The notes beneath the pieces are model-generated. The model ran no database searches, was not told the origin of the DNA, and was given only the letters and a program-made list of their open reading frames with translations. Positions 60,867 through 64,000 of a stretch of DNA of 64,000 bases are shown piece after piece (within the stretch, counting starts at the first letter, position 1; every line of letters starts with the position of its first letter). The DNA is from Mediterraneibacter glycyrrhizinilyticus (lineage in GTDB: Bacteria; Bacillota; Clostridia; Lachnospirales; Lachnospiraceae), in NCBI RefSeq assembly GCF_016902345.1, contig NZ_JACJLR010000003.1:1-64000 (forward strand), written 5' to 3'. A program made the position numbers and the translations under genes.

Positions 60867-61559
60867 TTACTCTTTACGCGGATCGATGATCTTCACTGCA
60901 TCATCAACACGGCCGTACTGTCCTTTTGCTTTCTCCCATGCATCGTTCGGTGTATCGCCTGCTTTGATGAAGTCTGTGAATTTTCCAAGGCTTACGAACT
61001 GATATCCGATGATCTCGTTGTTCTCATCGAGAGCGATACCTGTTACATAACCCTCTGCCATCTCAAGGTAACGAGGACCTTTTGCCAATGTACCGTACAT
61101 GGTACCAACCTGAGAACGAAGTCCTTTTCCAAGGTCTTCCAGTCCTGCGCCGATCGGAAGTCCGTCCTCAGAGAACGCACTCTGAGTTCTTCCGTAAACG
61201 ATCTGAAGGAAGAGTTCTCTCATTGCTGTATTGATCGCATCACAGACGAGGTCTGTGTTTAATGCCTCTAAGATTGTCTTGCCCGGAAGGATCTCAGATG
61301 CCATGGCTGCGGAATGTGTCATTCCTGAACATCCGATCGTCTCAACCAGAGCTTCCTGAATGATACCGTCTTTTACATTCAGAGTCAGTTTACATGTTCC
61401 CTGCTGAGGTGCACACCAGCCTACACCGTGTGTCAGACCGGAAATATCCTTGATCTCCTTAGCCTTTACCCATTTCGCCTCTTCCGGGATCGGAGCTGGT
61501 CCGTGATTCGCGCCCTGAGCCACCGGACACATCATTTCTACTTCATGTGAATAAATCAT
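60867..61559 (-). CDS. NifU/IscU-like iron-sulfur scaffold protein
   Basis: A 230-residue protein of the IscU/NifU-N type, with cysteines in GWCAPQQGTCKL near 50, VETIGCSGMTHSAAMASE near 75 and NTDLVCDAINTAM near 110, positions that could match the three scaffold cysteines. It is longer than IscU (about 130) and has a C-terminal extension. The ATG at 61559 is supported by AAGGAG; an upstream frame to 61619 is not. It pairs with the GGGtGRT gene downstream, and both may form one unit. Confidence 0.85.
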   Translation of the reverse strand: MIYSHEVEMMCPVAQGANHGPAPIPEEAKWVKAKEIKDISGLTHGVGWCAPQQGTCKLTLNVKDGIIQEALVETIGCSGMTHSAAMASEILPGKTILEALNTDLVCDAINTAMRELFLQIVYGRTQSAFSEDGLPIGAGLEDLGKGLRSQVGTMYGTLAKGPRYLEMAEGYVTGIALDENNEIIGYQFVSLGKFTDFIKAGDTPNDAWEKAKGQYGRVDDAVKIIDPRKE

Positions 61560-61739
61560 GTTAAAACTCCTTTCAATATGTATGATTTTCTTCGCATATG
61601 AAACATACCTTCCCGCCACCTGCCGCGGATCATTTAATCTGTCTCATACACGTCTTATTTTCGCATAATTTCGTGCGTTCGTCAATCTCACATTGACAAA
61701 TTTCTACCAATCAATTTCTGCTTTTACTGATCTTCAGAC

Positions 61740-62096
61740 TTATTTTTTTACAAGATGTACGGCAAATCCACCGATTTCTTCTTTCAGGTAGATTGCTGTC
61801 GTTTTCCCGTCCTTTGTTTTGGCAGAGTCCATGTTAAATTCGACCCCCCGGCTCTGCAGATATTCTACTGCCTTGTCAACATCTGTCGTGCCGATCGCAA
61901 TGTGCCCTTTTTCGCCGAGATACGGCGACTTCATCGCCTCAACCTATGTTCCGGCAAATACGGAGCTGTTTCCGACTTTTTTCCCAAATCCAAAGATCTG
62001 CTCAAATCTCTCCGCAACACTGCACGCCTCGTCCTCACTGCCACAGTTGATCCCAACGTGTTTCAGTACAAATCCCAGTTCTTCCAACTGACTCAT
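61740..62096 (-). pseudogene. VOC/glyoxalase-fold gene interrupted by an in-frame amber codon
   Basis: From an ATG at 62096 with GGAGGAG upstream the frame reads MSQLEELGFVLKHVGINCG, continues to VGNSSVFAGT, then meets TAG (61944-61946) and goes on VEAMKSPYLGEKGHIAIGT to the stop at 61740. Without the TAG it would encode 118 residues, a complete vicinal-oxygen-chelate domain like the one attached to some clostridial KDPG aldolases. One base change makes the stop. It could be a fresh pseudogene, an error in the sequence, or a read-through site. TAG serves as a normal stop elsewhere in the window. Confidence 0.75.
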
Positions 62097-62179
62097 ACTC
62101 TTCTCCTCCTCTTTTATTTTTTATTTATATACAGAAGATAGCGCATCCTGGCATCTTCCTGCATACCATATCACACAGG

Positions 62180-62698
62180 TCATGCCTGTCCGGCAAGCAT
62201 ATCCCTGAGCATTTCCAGTGCCGTCCTTACCGTACGGAGTCGGTTCTCCATTCTGTTCCCGTCAAACCGGCACTCCTTTACTTCAGTCTTTCCGTTCAGA
62301 GTACATCCGATATATACGAGCCCCACCGGTTTCTCCTCCGTGCCGCCGCCCGGTCCCGCGATCCCTGTAGCGCTCAAAGCCGCGTCAGCTCCTGCTGCTC
62401 TCGCCGCTCCTTCCGCCATCTCCCGGGCAGTCTGCTCACTGACCGCGCCAAATCTCTCCAGAGTCTCATGGCTCACCCCCACGAGTCTCTCCTTCGCCCC
62501 GTTGGAATACGTGATGTAGCCTTCATTTAACACCTCAGAGGCTCCCGCCGCGTTCACGATCGTTCCCGCGATCAACCCGCCTGTGCAGGACTCTGCCGTA
62601 GTCACAGTATAGTTCCGCTCCGCGAGAAGTTCCACCACATTCTCCTCCAGGCTTTTCTGCCCGGACTCCCGCTCTCTTAAATACCATTCCGGATACAT
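62180..62698 (-). CDS. pncC: CinA C-terminal family nicotinamide-nucleotide amidohydrolase
   Basis: A 172-residue stand-alone CinA-C domain (PncC), which deamidates NMN in the NAD salvage cycle. The core TAESCTGGLIAGTIVNAAGASEVL and SATGIAGPGGGTEEKPVG are typical, with the conserved serine and lysine. The N-terminal CinA domain is missing, and the recA gene that often follows cinA is not here. AGGAGG precedes the ATG. Confidence 0.93.
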   Translation of the reverse strand: MYPEWYLRERESGQKSLEENVVELLAERNYTVTTAESCTGGLIAGTIVNAAGASEVLNEGYITYSNGAKERLVGVSHETLERFGAVSEQTAREMAEGAARAAGADAALSATGIAGPGGGTEEKPVGLVYIGCTLNGKTEVKECRFDGNRMENRLRTVRTALEMLRDMLAGQA

Positions 62699-62719
62699 GT
62701 CTGTCCCTCCTGCCTTTGG

Positions 62720-63262
62720 CTACATGCCGCCCTGAGTCAGCACCTGTCTGTTTTTCCAGATATAATCGATCAGCGAGATGATCGTCAGAGCCACTGCGAT
62801 CCAGATCAGGAATTCGCCGATGATATCGAATACGCCTCCCAGATCCGCGATCAGCACGATGATCATCGCCATCTGGAACACGGTCTTAAACTTGCCCCAG
62901 TAGCTTGCCGCGATCACGATACCGTTATCCGATGCCACCAGCCTGAACCCACTGATGATAAACTCTCTCGCAATGATCACGATCACGATCGCCGCGTCCA
63001 GTTTCCCCGAAGGGATCAGGCAGATCATTGCCGAGCATACCAGCAGTTTGTCCGCAAGCGGATCCATAAATTTTCCAAAATTTGTGACCAGATTATATTT
63101 TCTTGCGATCTTGCCGTCGAGCATATCTGTCAGGCTGGCAACAACGAAAAGAGCGAGGGCGATCCACTTATTTGCAGCTCCTCCCACATCCGTCAGCATG
63201 AAAAAAACGAAAAAGGGTACCATGATCACACGCAATACTGTCAGTTTATTTGGTAAATTCAT
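62720..63262 (-). CDS. pgsA: CDP-diacylglycerol-glycerol-3-phosphate 3-phosphatidyltransferase
   Basis: A 180-residue membrane enzyme making phosphatidylglycerol phosphate. The CDP-alcohol phosphotransferase motif D-x2-DG-x2-AR-x8-G-x3-D-x3-D is present in MLDGKIARKYNLVTNFGKF followed by MDPLADK near residues 47-73. About five membrane helices surround it. The start overlaps the rimO stop by four bases. Confidence 0.95.
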   Translation of the reverse strand: MNLPNKLTVLRVIMVPFFVFFMLTDVGGAANKWIALALFVVASLTDMLDGKIARKYNLVTNFGKFMDPLADKLLVCSAMICLIPSGKLDAAIVIVIIAREFIISGFRLVASDNGIVIAASYWGKFKTVFQMAMIIVLIADLGGVFDIIGEFLIWIAVALTIISLIDYIWKNRQVLTQGGM

Positions 63263-64000
63263 AATAATTCTCCTATCAGATCATAATCTAACGCTCCGGT
63301 CACCTTTACTCTTGCAAAGTCACCGGACAAAAGTTCCTCGTCCGTGTTGATAAAGATCAGTCCGTCCACATTCGGCGCATCCCGGTATGTCCGCCCTACG
63401 TAAGCATTTTCATCCGCGACCTTTCCTTCTATCATCACCAACACTTCCCTTCCGACCATGCCCTCGGCATTGTCAAATGCGATCTCCTGCTGGAGTTCCA
63501 TCAGTTCCGCCTGCCGCTCCTCTTTGATTTCCTCATCGATCTGGTCCGGCATAGAAGCCGCCGGCGTCCCCTCCTCCGGAGAATAGGTGAACACCCCGAG
63601 CCGGTCAAACTCCATCTCGTCCACAAACTCCGCAAGCTCTTCGTGCTGTTCCTCCGTCTCTCCCGGAAATCCGGTGATCAGAGTGGTGCGCAGGCAGATA
63701 TCCGGGATCTCCCGGCGCAGTTTTCCGATGATATCTTTGAGCTCCTGTTTCGAGGTCCTTCGTCCCATCCGCTTCAGGATGGAATCGCTGGCATGCTGGA
63801 TGGGAAGGTCCAGATAGTGGCAGACCTTCTTTTCCTCCTTCATTACCTGGATCAGCTCGTCCGTGATCTCCTCCGGGTAACAGTAGAGGATCCGGATCCA
63901 CTGAATGCCGCTTACCTTACACAATTCCCTTACCAGTTTGTGGAGCGACTTTTCTCCGTACAGGTCTTTCCCGTAGAGGGTCGTCTCCTGCGCCACCAGG
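63259..64000 (-). CDS. rimO: Ribosomal protein S12 methylthiotransferase, C-terminal part
   Basis: The last 247 codons or so of a radical-SAM methylthiotransferase acting on Asp of ribosomal S12. The window opens inside the protein at LVAQETTLYGKDLYGEK; it continues with WIRILYCYPEEITDELI, DLPIQHASDSILKRMGRRTS, LRTTLITGFPGETEEQHEEL and EFDRLGVFTYSPEEGTPAA, then a TRAM domain. The CxxxCxxC cluster motif lies beyond the right edge, so no start is given. It overlaps pgsA by four bases. Confidence 0.93.
   Translation of the reverse strand, partial: LVAQETTLYGKDLYGEKSLHKLVRELCKVSGIQWIRILYCYPEEITDELIQVMKEEKKVCHYLDLPIQHASDSILKRMGRRTSKQELKDIIGKLRREIPDICLRTTLITGFPGETEEQHEELAEFVDEMEFDRLGVFTYSPEEGTPAASMPDQIDEEIKEERQAELMELQQEIAFDNAEGMVGREVLVMIEGKVADENAYVGRTYRDAPNVDGLIFINTDEELLSGDFARVKVTGALDYDLIGELL

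Overview
The window is a low-redundancy, vertically inherited stretch of a Gram-positive, endospore-forming anaerobe of the class Clostridia. It most resembles a gut Lachnospiraceae genome (Dorea/Mediterraneibacter-like); this placement is an inference from gene content and order. The signs are: the complete spoIIIA operon plus spo0A, spoIVB, spoIIP and gpr; the Firmicutes nusA-infB operon with ylxQ and rnpM; a group B [FeFe] hydrogenase; a GGGtGRT protein next to a NifU-like scaffold; and strong GGAGG-type ribosome binding sites. Nearly every gene is on the minus strand. Only rpsT (47095-47358) and an acidic membrane protein (55724-56578) are on the plus strand.

Layout, left to right. 174-7749: [FeFe] hydrogenase, a lipoprotein, then metH, its separate reactivation-domain gene, metF and glgA, the last three packed closely behind a glgA promoter. 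7863-18416: the classic cluster, in transcription order nusB, xseA, xseB, ispA, dxs, tlyA, nadK, argR, recN, spoIVB, spo0A. 18548-28156: Asp23-family gene, prfC, cysK, spoIIIAA-AH, rarA. 28406-39627: rimP, nusA, rnpM, ylxQ, infB, rbfA, nrnA, truB, ribF, rpsO, pnp. 39961-46612: gpr, spoIIP, parE, parC. 47095-52579: rpsT, a MATE exporter, ilvC, ilvN and an ABC-F ATPase. 52662-57536: an envelope-type trio (glycosyltransferase 2, permuted papain-fold protein, flippase-like protein), the acidic membrane protein, and a tyrosine-recombinase-fold protein lacking key catalytic residues. 57736-61559: four genes rich in redox or Fe-S signatures. 61740-64000: a VOC-domain gene broken by an amber codon, cinA (C-terminal type), pgsA and the 3' part of rimO.

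The genes are mostly housekeeping and well known. The unusual signal is in the gaps. The start region of gpr is present as three 35-bp tandem copies, making two 13-codon upstream reading frames coupled to gpr. A 158-bp branched palindrome starts at the parC stop codon. Another 140-bp long palindrome lies between gpr and rpsT. Three terminators overlap the promoter of the next gene. Stable leader hairpins precede pnp and the rimP-nusA operon. No tRNA, rRNA, CRISPR array, insertion sequence or prophage was seen.
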